A stretch of DNA of 64,000 bases. Source: Heterodera schachtii (lineage: Eukaryota > Nematoda > Chromadorea > Rhabditida > Heteroderidae). Below, piece after piece: positions 1 through 12,711 of the stretch. The notes beneath the pieces are model-generated. The model was not told the origin of the DNA. It searched no databases and was given only the letters and a program-made list of their open reading frames with translations. How positions within the stretch are numbered: the first letter of the stretch is position 1; each line of letters opens with the position of its first letter. A program made the translations under genes and the position numbers. The stretch is from positions 399,680-463,679 of the forward strand of contig SIJG01000037.1 in NCBI GenBank assembly GCA_023374025.1, read 5' to 3'.

Positions 1-1364
1 TCCTTCCCTTGCCATCCCTCCCCCAATTCGTCCTCCATCCCCTTTTTCATTCTCATCATTTTCTCGGAATTGCCTCAAAATCAGCAAAAATTCATTCATC
101 ACTTTTTTTGTCGTGACAGTCGACGAAAGATCGCTGCTGCGCTGGTGGGAAGGAAAGAGTTGCTTACGCGCATCCAAAAGCGAAGGATGGAGCCAATTAG
201 CTCGTCCTGTGACCCCAATCCTTGCGCCACGGCGGACGACCTTCGCCAATTGCCTTCCTTCCTCAAATCCCCTCAAATCCGTTCTTTTCTCCCTCAAATC
301 CGTTCTCTCTTCTCTTTTCATCCCCATTTTCCTCCTCCTTTTCCCCTCTTTTTATCAAACTTTTGCTAAATTTTCTATCGGCATTTTCTTTACTCAAAGG
401 GCAAATGAATCGTTTTACTTCTGCTCCTAAACACACAAATTGCTTCTTAAATCGCCCACTGTTTTATGGGACGGCCTTTTCCCATTTCCCATCCCCCGTT
501 GTTCTTTTTGTTCTTTTCTGCGGCTTATGTGAAGTCAAATCGCGCAACTTTGGTCAGAAAACGATACGCAAATAAAAACAGCACAACTTTTTGCTTTTAA
601 AATACACAATTATTTAATTAATTATTTTAATTAATTAATTTACATTTTCTTTTTTAATAAATTAATTAATTTACATTTTCTTTTTTAATAAATTAATTAA
701 TTTACATTTTCCTTTTTAGTAAATGAATTGATTTACATTTATTTCCAATGCCAAAGTCTGTCCTCTTTTCCCTTCCCCCATTTTCTTCTTCCGTTCCTTT
801 CATTCCGTTCCGTTTCCCTTTATTCCTTCTCTCATCCAAACTCTTTTCTTCTGCTATTAAAATTTCATCCAAATTCGACAAATCCCTTCCAGAAGAAGCC
901 TGTTCCCCTCCACCGCTTTCAGCGGGGAATCTCCCAAATCTGACGGCTCTGACGCCCCCCCCCCTCCCCCCCCCCATTTCCCACCTCTCCCCGCGCGCCT
1001 TTTGTCCCCCTCTTTCTCTTTCATTCTTCCGTCGACGTCAAAAACTCGCCAAAAAGCGCCATTATCCCTTCGCTCCCCTCCCTGCCTATTGTCATTGTCA
1101 TGGTTGTCGTTGTGTTAAGCGCATAACAATCACTCCAATCACTTCCCCCCCCCCTCCGAATGCCCCCTCTTCCCTCTCCTCCCCCCCCTCTTTCCTCCCC
1201 CTCCCCCTCCACCTCTTCCCCTTTCTCCTCTTCCGCAACCCTTCCCAATGCCCTCTCCCCTCCTTCCCTTTTCTCCCTGTCCATCGCTTCCTCTTCCGCT
1301 TCTCTTCTCACCTCTTCCGCTCTCTTCCCCCACTGTTTTGTCTGTTTCTGTTTAGGTTTGTCCA
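1..1364. other. Upstream region of the formin gene, pyrimidine-rich
   Basis: No coding exon can be supported here. The stretch is strongly C/T-rich on the plus strand with long runs of C (for example 950-975 and 1145-1210), so the open frames on both strands are composition artefacts. It probably holds the promoter, 5' UTR or a 5' intron of the formin gene that follows: a typical 3' splice signal (TGTTTAG) ends just before the first candidate ATG at 1365. Confidence 0.4.
631..722. repeat. 31-bp AT-rich tandem repeat, about 3 copies
   Basis: Three consecutive 31-bp units start at 631, 661/662 and 692/693. Each begins ATTAATTAATTTACATTTTC, and a degenerate fourth partial unit runs to about 745. 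The first two copies are essentially identical, so the expansion is recent. Confidence 0.85.
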
Positions 1365-4300
1365 ATGATTGAGTCTTTGGTCGAACGCGCTTGGGGCTGT
1401 TTCTTTGAGCCTTCTGATCACAAATTGGTTGAGAAGTTGAAAATGCCGAGCAGAGAAGAAGAGATAAGCCGAAGAGAACAGAAGCAGACGGAGGAACGGT
1501 CGAAGAAAAGGCAAAATTTTGAGTGGCGGCGGCGCAGCGAATCCGAAGGCAGTGAATGTGCCCGCAGCAGAGCGATGGGGCCAGAAGCGATTGACGAAGC
1601 TTTTCGGCAAATGCTCGCCGAATTGGACCTGAACGAGGAGAAGCAGCGGGAGCTGACGGCACAGAGCCGAGAATGGAAATGGAAAATGCTGGTGGCACAG
1701 CGCGAGAAAAGGACAAAAACGGTGAGGCATTGGCGGAGATTGGCATTTTGTGCTGCTTTGAAAAGGGATGAAAAGCTCACATTTTGGCATGGCATCTCTC
1801 CGCCGATGGAATTACGACAATTTTTGCCAATTAATTTCAGGGGCATTCCGACGAATTGCGCGAATGTGAGAATGTGTTGCGGCAACTAAATGCTTTAAAC
1901 GGGCGTTTCCCCGACGCTTACGAATTGCCTTTGGCCGTTCAAAGGGTGGAGGCATTGGCGGCGACTTTGCGCACTGAGAGTTTCAGGTGGGAGAAACAAA
2001 CGATTAGCTCATTAATTAGCCAGTCAATTAATTAATTGGGTTTCCCATTTATTTTAACCCGTTTATTCCTTAAATGTTAATAAATACAAAAAAGACGAAA
2101 TAAATAAACAAATTTTGCGAACAATAATTATATTATTTAGGTTTTTTCTCAAATAATTTTTCATTATACTAATATAATGTAAATCAAATAACCAATTTAA
2201 ATATAAATAATAAAAGGGCTGCCAAGTTCATTTAATACATTTTTTTCAATGATTCTATGTGATTTAAATAATTTTTTAAAATATTTGGACTTTTTAAAAA
2301 TTCTTAAGAATTTTTTTTAAATTTCCCCTCAAAAAGATATCAAAAACAATTTCAAAAATACTTAACCATTATTAAATATATTTTTTCATTTTTATCACAT
2401 ATTGTTTTATTTATTTTCTAAGAATTTTTTGTCTAAATCATAATATTATAAAGATTTTTATTCACTTATTTTGGTACATCTTTGGGGGTTTTAGTAAATT
2501 TTTCTTACATATTTCGAGATTTTTCAACATAAAAAAATTTCCGTCAATTCTTAATTGATTTATAAATACGAATTTCTAATTTTTAAATTTTAATTTCCCC
2601 CCTCCCTTTTTTCAGCTTCCTCCAACACTTTCTCCGTTCGGATGGCCTTTTTCCGCTCGTTTCTCTGCTCAATCAGTGCCATTGCCACGGCCCTTCCGCC
2701 GAATTCCTCGCCCTTCCCCTTTTGGCCTCCATTCGCGCGTTGCTCAATTCGACGGTCGGTCTTTGCAAATGTTTCGTTATTTTGTGGCATTTTCAATCAA
2801 ATGGCCTTAGGCCATCCGTCGCATTTCCCATTAAATTTGCCAATTGGTCCCAATTCCGTCCCCCCTGCTAATTACCCCCCCCCCCCCCCATTAGCTAAAT
2901 TCATTTCCATTTCCATCTCAAAATGCTTTTTGGCTTCTAATTCTTCCCAAAATGCTTCTTCCTTTTCAGATTGGTCGTCAGTTCGTTCAGCAATCGGCCG
3001 AAACATTTCAGTCGATCGCCTGGGCTTTGCAATTTCAAAGTGCGCGTTGTAAGGTGAGTATTTGCAATTCTCTGATTGAACACTTTCCACTCATTTCGTC
3101 CTTTCTCTCATATTTCGTCTTTCTCTCATTTCCCTCACTTCGCTTTGCTTTTCCCCCGGCGCTCAATTATAAATTTGAATGACAATTAACTCCAATCTGA
3201 TCACTTTCATTTCACTTTCATTTATTTATTGTTTTTCATATTCCTCCCCTTTTCCCATTAACCCATTTCCTTCCTTCCGTCCGTCCGTTCGTTCGTTCCA
3301 TTCAAAAGTGATCTGCTGCTTGCTTGGGTTGTTCATTAGCTTTGGTCATTCCCCTAATTACTTCCCAATTTTCCCTCTGGCGGTGACTTCTTTTTATTGC
3401 TAATCGTTCCAAAAATGGCCCTTTTCCATTTTTTGCGGATTGTTCGCTATTTTTCAAAAGATTTTGCAGGAGGGAAGGGGCGCTGGTGCCAAAAATTGCC
3501 GCAGGGAAATTTTTTAATGAGAATTTCTCTTTTGTTTTTTTTTTTATATTTTTGGTACCAAATATTGGAAATTTTGCTTTCTTCTCGTCAATTTTCTTTC
3601 TCGTTTTTAGTCGTGTTTTTTCGTTTTTCTCTGTGTGAATTTTCGAGTTGTCTCTGTCCTTTTGTGAAATACGAATTGACCCCTTTCCCCCCCCCCCCCC
3701 CCCCCTCCTCTCCCCCGTCCAAATATCCCTAATTTCATCATTTGTCAGTCCAATCGTTCCTCCATTAGTCATTTCTCAAATGCCTTTCCTTCCTCTTCTT
3801 TATCAACCCATGCATGGTGTTCTCTTTTATTGCCTTTTCCATAAGTTTGTTTTCATTTCATTTCATTTCGTTTTCGGCTTTCCCCCTCCGTTTTAACCCT
3901 TTTAAGTCGCCGCTTTTCCCTTTCCCATTTTCCTTTGTCTTTTCACTGTTCCGCCGTTCTCTCCGTCTCCATTAGTGACCTTCTTCAACTTTTGCTTAAT
4001 CAGTGCTTTTATCAGCGAAGGAATGGCCAAAACGAATCGACGAACATTCACAGATTCACACTTTTCGTCGTCCATTCTCGAAAATATTTAATTTTTCTTT
4101 TGATCCTTCAAATTTATTCTTTTTGTCTTCGCCTTCTGCCCGTGGGCTTAAAACTCTCTCTCTCATCGGCTAATTTATGTAATTGCTATTAAATTTGGGC
4201 TAATTATTTGTGCCATTCCTCGCCATGCTTTTCCTCCTTTCATTTGTGTCTTATTTAAAAGTAAGTCATTTTTCTTTTCAATGTTCAACTTCATTTTTTG

Positions 4301-6757
4301 TTCCTTTAAAAATTAATTAGAATCGTTCGAGGCAATCAATCTGGTTAACTGTTTGGTCATTAATTTATAACTTCATTAACACTCTGATCACTCTTATCTA
4401 TCCTCCAATCATTCTCTTATCACTCTTCTCTGGTAATCTCCTTCTCCTTCTAATCATTCTCCGGTCACTCGGATCACTCTCCTCCTCCAATTTTCTGATC
4501 ACTTTTATATATCCTCCAGTAATTCTCTTCTCCTCCTCCAATTTTCTGATCACTTTTATATATCCTCCAGTAATTCTCTTCTCCTCCTCCAATTTTCTGA
4601 TCACTTTTATATATCCTCCAGTAATTCTCCGGTCACTCTCCGTCTCCCTATCATTATTTTCTGGTCACTCTTATTACCCACCAATCATTCTCCGATCACT
4701 CCTCTCTGATCACTCTCCTTCTCTCTCTTATCATTCTTTGATCACTTTCCTTCTCTCTCTTATCATCCTTTATCACTCTCCCTCTCCCTCTTATCATTCT
4801 TCGATCACTCTTCTCTGGTAATCTCCTTCTCCTTCTAATCATTCTCCGGTCACTCGGATCACTCTCCTCCTCCAATTTTCTGATCACTTTTATATATCCT
4901 CCAGTAATTCTCTTCTCCTCCTCCAATTTTCTGATCACTTTTATATATCCTCCAGTAATTCTCTTCTCCTCCTCCAATTTTCTGATCACTTTTATATATC
5001 CTCCAGTAATTCTCCGGTCACTCTCCGTCTCCCTATCATTATTTTCTGGTCACTCTTATTACCCACCAATCATTCTCCGATCACTCCTCTCTGATCACTC
5101 TCCTTCTCTCTCTTATCATTCTTTGATCACTTTCCTTCTCTCTCTTATCATCCTTTGTTCACTTTCCTTCTCTCTCTTATCATTCTTTATCACTCTCCTT
5201 CTCCCTCTTATCATTCTCCGATCACTCCTCTCTGATCACTCTCCTTCTCTCTCTTATCATTCTTTGATCACTTTTTTTCTCTCTCATCATTCTTTGATCA
5301 CTCTCCTTTTCCCTTTTACATTCTCTGATCACTTCCCCGTCTTTCTCCAATTGTTCTCTGATCTCCCCCCCCCCTCTCCCCATTTTATGATGCTTTACCA
5401 TTGTCCTTCTCTTTTTCTGCAGGTGCTTTCTCTGGAAATCCTTTCCGGTCTTTGCGTCGTCGCTGACTTTGGCCACCGTTCCGTTTTGAGAGCACTGACA
5501 GAAGCAAAAACACTTTTGGGAGAACGGACGCGCTTTCAAAGACTTGTGGACGGTAGGGAAAGAAAATAGTGAGACAATTCGAAATGAGAGAAAAAAAGTG
5601 AAGAGAGAAAGAGAGACGCCAGAGAAACCAGAGAAAGAGAGAGAGAGAAAAAGAGGAAAAGAGGAAAAGAGGAAATCAGCAAAACCAAAGGAATTGGATT
5701 TAAATTTTACAGATTTGCATCGAGAACACGGGAACAGTCCGAAGGAAACGAACAGAGTCCGAGTGGCCATTATGTCTTTGGTCAATGCTTTGTTGAAAAG
5801 TGGGCCGACGGAAGTGAGTCAATCAATCAGTTAATTAGTTATAATTAATTAATTATTGTCACGGGAATAAGGGGCAAATGGTTGCGCAATTTTGTTTATT
5901 TTATCTTCATCGTTTTTATGGCTTAAAGTTAAATTTTTGTTTATTGGCTTGGGTTGGCCAACCCTTCGGCTGTTTGTTCCACTGTCTTTCTTAATTACCC
6001 CCCCCCCCCCATTTATCCCTTTATCCTTTTATCCTCCGCCATTTCCCCTCCCTTTTTTTTCTTATCAATGGTGGTTTTGTGCAAATGCGCTACTTTTGAT
6101 TTGTTTTTGCTTTGGCATTTTTCTGCCCCCCCCCCCCCCCAATTCTGCGCAATCACCGCATTTTCGCTGTCCGTCCCCCCCCCCCCCCCCCAGGATCGAT
6201 AGCCAACGGCAGATTCTTTCTTTTTCATTCGATTGATCCGATCATTTAATTCCGTTCAAATTCCTTCTTCCAATCCCTTCCATTTCAATTAAGCCACCCA
6301 TTCTTCACAGTTTGACTCCCAATCGCTTTCGATCTGTTCCATGAAGTGTCTCAGCAGATTCGAGATGGATCAGTCGCCCACCCCCCCCCCCCCCCCCGTC
6401 TTCCCCCCCCCCCCCCCCTTCCCCCTTCCCGTGATATTCTATCAACAAAAACATTTCTCCAAATCAGGCTCCTCCGATCGCCACTGATCATTTGCTTTAT
6501 CACTCGGCTTTTCCATCATTTATTTCAGCTTAATAGGGCAATTCTTTTGTCACTGTCCCCTCTTCCTTCTCTTCTTCCCTCTCTTCTTCCCTCTCTTCTT
6601 TGCTCTCCTCCTCCTATGATTCTTCCATACCCTTTAAAATCAAAGGGACGCCAAGTAAAGGGAATGGAAGTGCAAATTGAGGGCACTTCCATCCTTCGTT
6701 CACCAATAACAGCAAATTCATCGCTATTCTCCTCTCTCTCTCTGTCTCTCCCTTCTC

Positions 6758-6816
<59 letters not shown>

Positions 6817-9800
6817 CTCCCCTCCCTCTCCCCGTCTCTTCGTTGTGTGTCCATTCGGTGTGTCCCTCCCTCCCCATTTAAATTCGTCCGTCCATTTTGA
6901 GGGTTCTGCTCATTTGCTCTTTAAAAAGTGTCTCCCTTTAAATGGGGACCAACTTTACTTTAGCATTGGCTAATAAGCAGGCTGAAATGGCCAAAGTGTG
7001 GTGGACGGCTTGCCAATTTTCGGCAAAGTGTTTTCCTTCGGTTTTTTTGCCATGTGTTTTTCGTTTCCCCCCCCCCCCCCTTAACTTGGCACCCTTAAAT
7101 CCCCCCCCCCCTCTTAAATTCCCTCCCTCCCCTTAAATTGTCCCCTCCCCTCGTGTTTTCCCCCATTTACCATCCATTATTTGTTCAGCATTCTCTTGAA
7201 TTTCGGCTTCATTTGCGGCACGAGTTTCTGATGTTGGGCATCCTCCAGGTGGTGGAGCAACTTCGCTCCGCTTCGCCCGAGGGCGACGGCTCTTCGCTTG
7301 GGGACCATTTGGATTTATTTGAGATGATGCGCCAGGAGGACGAGCAGGAAATGCGAAGGTGAGAAGATAAACAAACTGTTGAGGGATTGACGAAGATCAG
7401 CCGACGCGGCGCAATTGACAGACAATCCAAACAAAAGTGAAAGCAATTGGCACATTGTCAAAAAGACAAAAGAATGCCGTCCATTTCCAAATGCCGAAGT
7501 TTCCCTTTGCTTTTTTGTCGACCCCACCCTCGCCCCACTTATGTTTTCCAAATGGCACAGTTTGTCCGATTCGGGCTCAACCTCACCAATTGACTTCGAA
7601 AGTCCTTCTGGCATGGCCGAAGTGCTCACCCAGCGATTGGACAACACTTTGGCACTGCCCCATCTGATCTCACTCTTCCAGCACCTTCTGATGGTTCCTT
7701 CCGATGAAAAGCATTTGCCCCTTTGGCGACTGTTCGATTTGGTCCTCCAACAATTGACACTTCAAAGTGCCATGGGCGGATTGGTCCGTTTTTGGCGTCA
7801 CAATTATTACACCATTTCCAATTTGGTTCGGTTTTCGTTTTAGGCATCTGTCGGTGCCGACCCCCAATTTGGCCAATTTCCCATCCGATTGGACATGGAC
7901 GAACTGTTGATGAGGTGGGCCGAACACTTTCTCTCGTGTTCGTCGAACTTTTGGATTTGGCAGACTGAAGACGCAGGAAGACTGTGAACAATTGGAGGGC
8001 AAACTGAGGGAGACGGAGCAGGAATTGGAGATGGAGCGGAGAAGGGTGGTCGAGTTGGAGAACCGATTGAGCGACTTGCAAGACGGAGTGTCGGTGGCAT
8101 CATTCTCGAGGTGGGACATTGGGAAAGGAGCCGTCGAAAGTGCCAACACTCACTAATCGGACTCTGATCACCCCCCCCCCCCCTCCTAATGACCATTTTA
8201 ACCAAATCGGTGACCTGAGAAGCTTCCCAATTGCCTCTTCCTCCGTTTTTAGGGTGTCCGAGCATTCCGTCTCCTCCTCCTCCCCGTCCGACCCGTGCCA
8301 TTCTCCGCCACCCTTTGGGCCCGCGCTCTTCCGCCCTGCCCCCGATCCGTCCCCCCACTAACCTCGCCCCCCCTCCCCCGCCTCCGAGTGCCCTCCAACT
8401 TCGTTCCTTCGGTGCTTTTCCCTCTTCATCCTCCCTTTTGTGCTCCTCTTTGTCAACGACCAAAAAAGTGCCAAAGCCAAAATTCACTCTGAAGACATTG
8501 AATTGGAAGCAAATTCCTAAGGACAAAATCAAAGGGACAATTTGGGAAAACATTGAGGAGGAAAGGCTTTACAAGCAGGTGAGAGAGAGAGAGAAGCTAA
8601 CATTTGGCGATTGGTTGCTCAGATTGACATGGAAGAAATCTGCGAACATTTTATGGCGGGGAGGGGCGCGGGCGACGAAAGTGCGGCGGACGGAATGGGC
8701 ACAATGCAACGAAGTCGGCCACTGCTGCGCCAATTGGAACAGATCAGTGTGCTGGAACCGAGGAGGGCACAAAATTGTGAGGGATTGACAAATTGAAAAT
8801 GCCGGGGAGGGGCACCGATCGGACTGATCGGCAGTCAGTCGGTGGTTCTGCGGATGAGTGATTGGAAACTCATAGGTACCATAATGTTGTCTCGGCTGAA
8901 GCTGTCCCATCGCGAGATTCGTCAGACTGTGATGAGCATGGACGAACGCGCCAAGCTTCCAAAGGACATGATCGAGCAGGTGGGCGGGAAGAGGAAAAGC
9001 GGAAAAAAGTGCCAATCGGAGAAAGGATGAGAAAAGTGGAAGAAAATGCCAAGGGGAAGGTCCTCTTTGGGCGTTTTGTTACTGCTGCCATTTCAGATGC
9101 TCAAATTTGTGCCGTCCAAGGCGGAGTTGCAGCTGATCCACGACACTCTCTCCCACCAGGGAAAGTCGCCCTCCGCGTTGGCATTGGCCGACCGTTTCCT
9201 TTACGAAATGGGCCAAATCCCTCGCTATGAACAGAGACTGAAATGTCTTCACACAATTCGCTCCTTCGGCGATTGCCTCGGCGTTCTGAGGCCAACTTTG
9301 AATGGTGCGTAGTCATTTTATTAGTGAATTTTGATAAAATTTCCAATTAAGTGGTCACTCGGTCATCCGTGCAGCTTAACGGCAGCAAAAGGCTGCGACA
9401 GTTTTTCGCTTTGATTTTGGCCGTAGGGAATTTGCTCAATTACGGAAAGAGAGCGGGGAATGCCTTTGGTAAGTCAAAACATTCCTTTGATCATCCTCCG
9501 ATCACTCCTCTTCCATTTTTATAAGGTCTGATAACACTCCTCCATTATATCCTCTGATTAATTTCCTCTCCCTCTTTCCTCTGTCCGTCTGTCTCTTTCT
9601 CCGTTTCTTTTTCTCTCCCTCTTCTCTGCCCGCTCTCTCTCTCTCTTTGATCAGTTCTCTCCCATTTGACCATTCGTTTCTCTGATCAGATCACTCTTTT
9701 TTACTGTTTTTGATATTTTTCTCCCCTTTCCCTTTTTTCTTAGGTTTTTCCGTTTTCTCTCTTGACGAAATTCCGACGGTCCGCTCCTCTTCTCGTCCAG

Positions 9801-10886
9801 AAAGGAATCTGATGCATTTTCTGGTCGAATTAGCAGAGCAAAAATTTCCTGAACTGTTACGTCTGAAGCGCGAATTGGGCGCAGTGAGCGAAGCGGCCAA
9901 AGTGAAGTGGGCACTTTTAAAAACAAAGCGATTGAATCGAACGATTACTATCTGATCACTTAATTGCTCGATTGATTAGTCCGATCGATCTGTACGATCA
10001 CCTATCCATTACAAACATTAAGCCGAGTGGAATTGGAAGCTGAACTTCACCAGTTGGACTGCTCCATTCGCCAATTGGCCGAAGAACTGAATGTCCACGA
10101 AAGAATGGCCGACAAAAATTCTTCAAATCGCTCAAAAAAAACAGAAAAAAGTCCAACGGATGAACAGACAAAAGAAAAACAAGGCCAAAACGGTGACCGA
10201 TTCGTCCCCGTGGTGAGGGCATTTATGGAGACAGCGAAACGCGAGATGGACGAATTGCGAGGAGAGCACAGAGAAATGGCGCAAAAGGTGGGAAAACGGA
10301 CGGACAAATGGCCGATTTGCAAAAGATTCCCTCAACAAAACGGAGCATTCATTAACTTTAAACTGCATAATCATTCACTTTCAATGGCTCATTAATTCAC
10401 CCCGTCCTTTTCAGTTTTCCGAATGCGTCCGCTTTTTCGCCGCCTCCGACCCAAAGAAAGGCGTCCCTTCGCCCGACGCTTTCTTCGGCACTTTCGCTCG
10501 CTGTTTGAACATTTTTGCCGAATGTTACGGCACAATTTGGGCAGAAAGAGAGGAATTTGAGAGGACGAAACGGCAAACATTGGCCAGAACACTCAACTCG
10601 CGAAAAGGTCGGTCGAAGACGGCCAAAGGAAAACGGACGAAGGATTTTGGCATTTTTAGGCACTGCCAAACATCGGCGGAAAGAGAGAATGTTGCGGTCG
10701 GATCGCGACTTCGAGTCGCTGGTGAACATGCTGCAGTCTGGTGAACTTTTCTCTGAACATTTGGGACGACTGCGAACGTCCGTAAGAGCGGCGAATGGCA
10801 AAAAGAGAAAAACGACGGCGGCGGGGGAAACGCCGACGGACGGCGCCTTTTCAGCGACAGTTCAAAGTGTGATGGCCAACGGGTGA
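1365..10886 (+). CDS. daam-1: DAAM-family diaphanous-related formin
   Basis: This gene encodes an actin nucleator and elongator of the Dishevelled-associated (DAAM) type, acting in the cytoplasm under Rho/Wnt-PCP control. Readable exons include 1365-1721 and 1841-1986 (GTPase-binding region, motif [12 protein letters not shown]), 2616-2754, 2970-3053, 5423-5552, 5713-5813, 7189-7358 and 7561-7783 (FH3 armadillo repeats, with [15 protein letters not shown]), and 7964-8110 (coiled coil). A proline-rich FH1 follows from about 8253, then FH2 exons from about 8450 to 10605, including 8877-8976, 9352-9468 and the conserved AVGNLLNYG. The last exon, about 10660-10886, carries the autoinhibitory DAD ([15 protein letters not shown]) and a basic tail. 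Domain order and spacing match animal DAAM throughout. The start is the first ATG in frame after a splice-like TTTAG; a second in-frame ATG lies at 1443, and an upstream exon is possible. The phase into the FH1 exon at 8253 does not fit the previous donor, so that junction is uncertain. Confidence 0.95.
4421..5160. repeat. 385-bp tandem duplication in a formin intron
   Basis: Two near-identical copies (from 4421 and from 4806) follow each other directly. Each copy contains about three shorter units of roughly 55-60 bp sharing CTCCTCCAATTTTCTGATCA. The pattern is therefore nested: short units inside a long unit. It lies in the intron between formin exons ending at 3053 and starting at 5423. 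Pyrimidine-rich GATCACT-type repeats continue to about 5360. Confidence 0.85.
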
Positions 10887-11135
10887 CAGCGCACGGGCGG
10901 ACTGATCAGTGGCCAAAGCGTACGGCTGACCAGATCGATCGGTCGGATGACAGTGCGCCCTCCCCCCATTGTACAAAGTGATCTGCTCGATCAGTCACCC
11001 ATCACTCACAAATCAGCAAATGCCTAATTCTTCCTTTTCTTTTCTCAAATTTCTCTCAAATGTCTCTGCCACTTCACAGAAAAGCTTTAACCAATTTCCT
11101 AATACATATTAATTTGTGAATAAGTTTATAAGTAC

Positions 11136-11141
11136 AATAAA
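11136..11141 (+). promoter_or_regulatory. Poly(A) signal AATAAA, formin gene
   Basis: This is a canonical hexamer about 250 bp downstream of the formin stop codon, in AT-rich DNA between two convergent genes. It is the first AATAAA after the stop. Confidence 0.55.
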
Positions 11142-11350
11142 AGCTCAACCAATCAATACATTGAACAAAAAACGACAAACAAAGCAAAGAGAATGAAAAA
11201 ATGTACAAACAATTAAATGACCCCCTAATTGCTTATGCCCCCCCCCAAAAAAAGCGCACTTTTAATTCGTGGCTTTTTCAACGGATGGAAATGCGCTTGA
11301 TCGTCGTCCTTCGGATGGGTCGGCTTTTCCTTCCCTTCTTTTTGCTTTTT

Positions 11351-12327
11351 TCATGGCCCCGTCGTTGCCGCCGTTCCTTCGCTGTCTTTTGGCGTTTGTG
11401 CCGTTGTGTTCTTTCGTGGCCATTTCGTCATCCTCCGTTCTCCTCTTTTCCAGCAAACCCCACACGTTTTAGGACATTCCTTCTCCATAAATGCCCTCCA
11501 AATTGGGTCAATGCATCGCCTTTTGTTTGCCGGGCATTCGGACTGTCCGTTTGGGCCAATGCCATCGCGGCACACTGAAAAAGACGAGCAATTGGCAGTG
11601 ATCAGCTGATCACTCAGTCTGCTGCTCTTCTACCTGTCTCTATTTCACCTGTTATGCTTCCTCTCTGTTGGCCAAATGTCTTTGTCCATTCGCCGCATCG
11701 TCCGCATGTTTTCGGGCATTGTTCCGTCATCAAATCCCTCCACAACGGCTCCTCACAGCGGTGTTTATTCGCCGGACAATCCGACGGCCGTCCCGGCGCT
11801 GCCAAATCCGCGCATTGCATTTCCGTCGCCTCCGAAGTGCCGCTTTGGGCTTCGTCCCTTTGCTTTTGCGTTATCGGCTTGTCCCCGCAGCATCGGTCCT
11901 TTCCGCTTTTCGTCGCGTCGTACGGATGCGTTTCCGGACACCGGGGAATATTATCCACGGCCAAATAGGCTTAACAAAACGTGGCGTGCTTTGATCGGAA
12001 TGCTTTTCGCTTACGTCCGCAGTATTTGCCTTTCCGTCCCTTTCCTTTCGTTGGCTTTCCCTCGGGCGTATAACCGTCGATTGGCGACGAATAGCCGCAG
12101 CAAACTTCGCGGCCATCGATGGTTTTAAGTCCGCTGGAAGAGGCGGGGCACGCGTTAGTGCCTCCGGGCAAAAGAAGCGGCGCTAAAGGAAAAGCGAAAG
12201 TTAAAAAAACGATGGAAGAGGAAAAGCAGCGATTATTACGTCCGCAAAACTCCAAGCAGAACAAAATTGGAGCGGATGAAGCCCAAATGAGAAGAGAGAG
12301 AAGCGATTGGGGGAACCGAGAGAACAT
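11351..12327 (-). CDS. Secreted protein with two ShKT domains
   Basis: A small cysteine-rich secreted protein in three exons. The first exon (from 12327) has a hydrophobic N-terminus suited to a signal peptide, then a cysteine-containing region (GREVCCGYSSP). A GTAAGC donor joins it to the second exon near 11974, which opens with AVDNIPRCPETHPYD and contains the first ShKT domain, ending CPKTCGRC. A third exon from about 11575 contains the second domain, with CPANKRRC and CPKTCGVC. Both domains show the ShK six-cysteine spacing. ShKT proteins are greatly expanded in nematodes; some carry enzymes, but no catalytic domain is visible here. The function is unknown; ion-channel blocking is known for the founding toxin but cannot be inferred. 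It converges on the formin gene. The length of the signal peptide and the exact start are uncertain. Confidence 0.8.
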
Positions 12328-12711
12328 TTGAACGATTGGCGGTAAAGGAAAAGGGACCGAAGGGACACTTTAAATAGGGGTAATTAGGGGGGAGGGGGTA
12401 ATTAGGAGGGGGGGGGGGGGAGATTGGCACATTGGCAAAGAAAGGATGGGGACAAAGGAAAGAGTTGCAACGGACGGCTGACCAAACATGGCTAAGAAAA
12501 GGGACAAAGCGACCGGGGGGGGGGGGGGGACAATGAGTGGGCCAAGACAAACAAAGCGACGACGGAAGGACAGAAAGGCACGCCAAGAAGGTGTTGCTCC
12601 CTCCCCCTTCCTTTACAGTTTTGCAAATGCCATTCGATTCGCTTTATTCCTTTTCATTATCTCATTTCGTTTCTTTTTTCTTCCATTTTTCCTCCTTCGT
12701 TCTCTATGAAT
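12328..12711. other. Intergenic spacer with poly-G tracts
   Basis: The gap lies between the start of the ShKT gene and the stop of the innexin, both on the minus strand. It contains two long plus-strand G runs near 12410 and 12517. No gene is visible. The order innexin then ShKT on one strand with a gap of about 380 bp is close, but not as tight as the operon-like clusters elsewhere in the window. Confidence 0.5.

Noticed and set aside
748..1746. Proline/serine-rich plus-strand and Gly/Arg-rich minus-strand open frames near the formin start
   Set aside because: They arise from pyrimidine-rich low-complexity DNA with no recognisable motif or splice structure.
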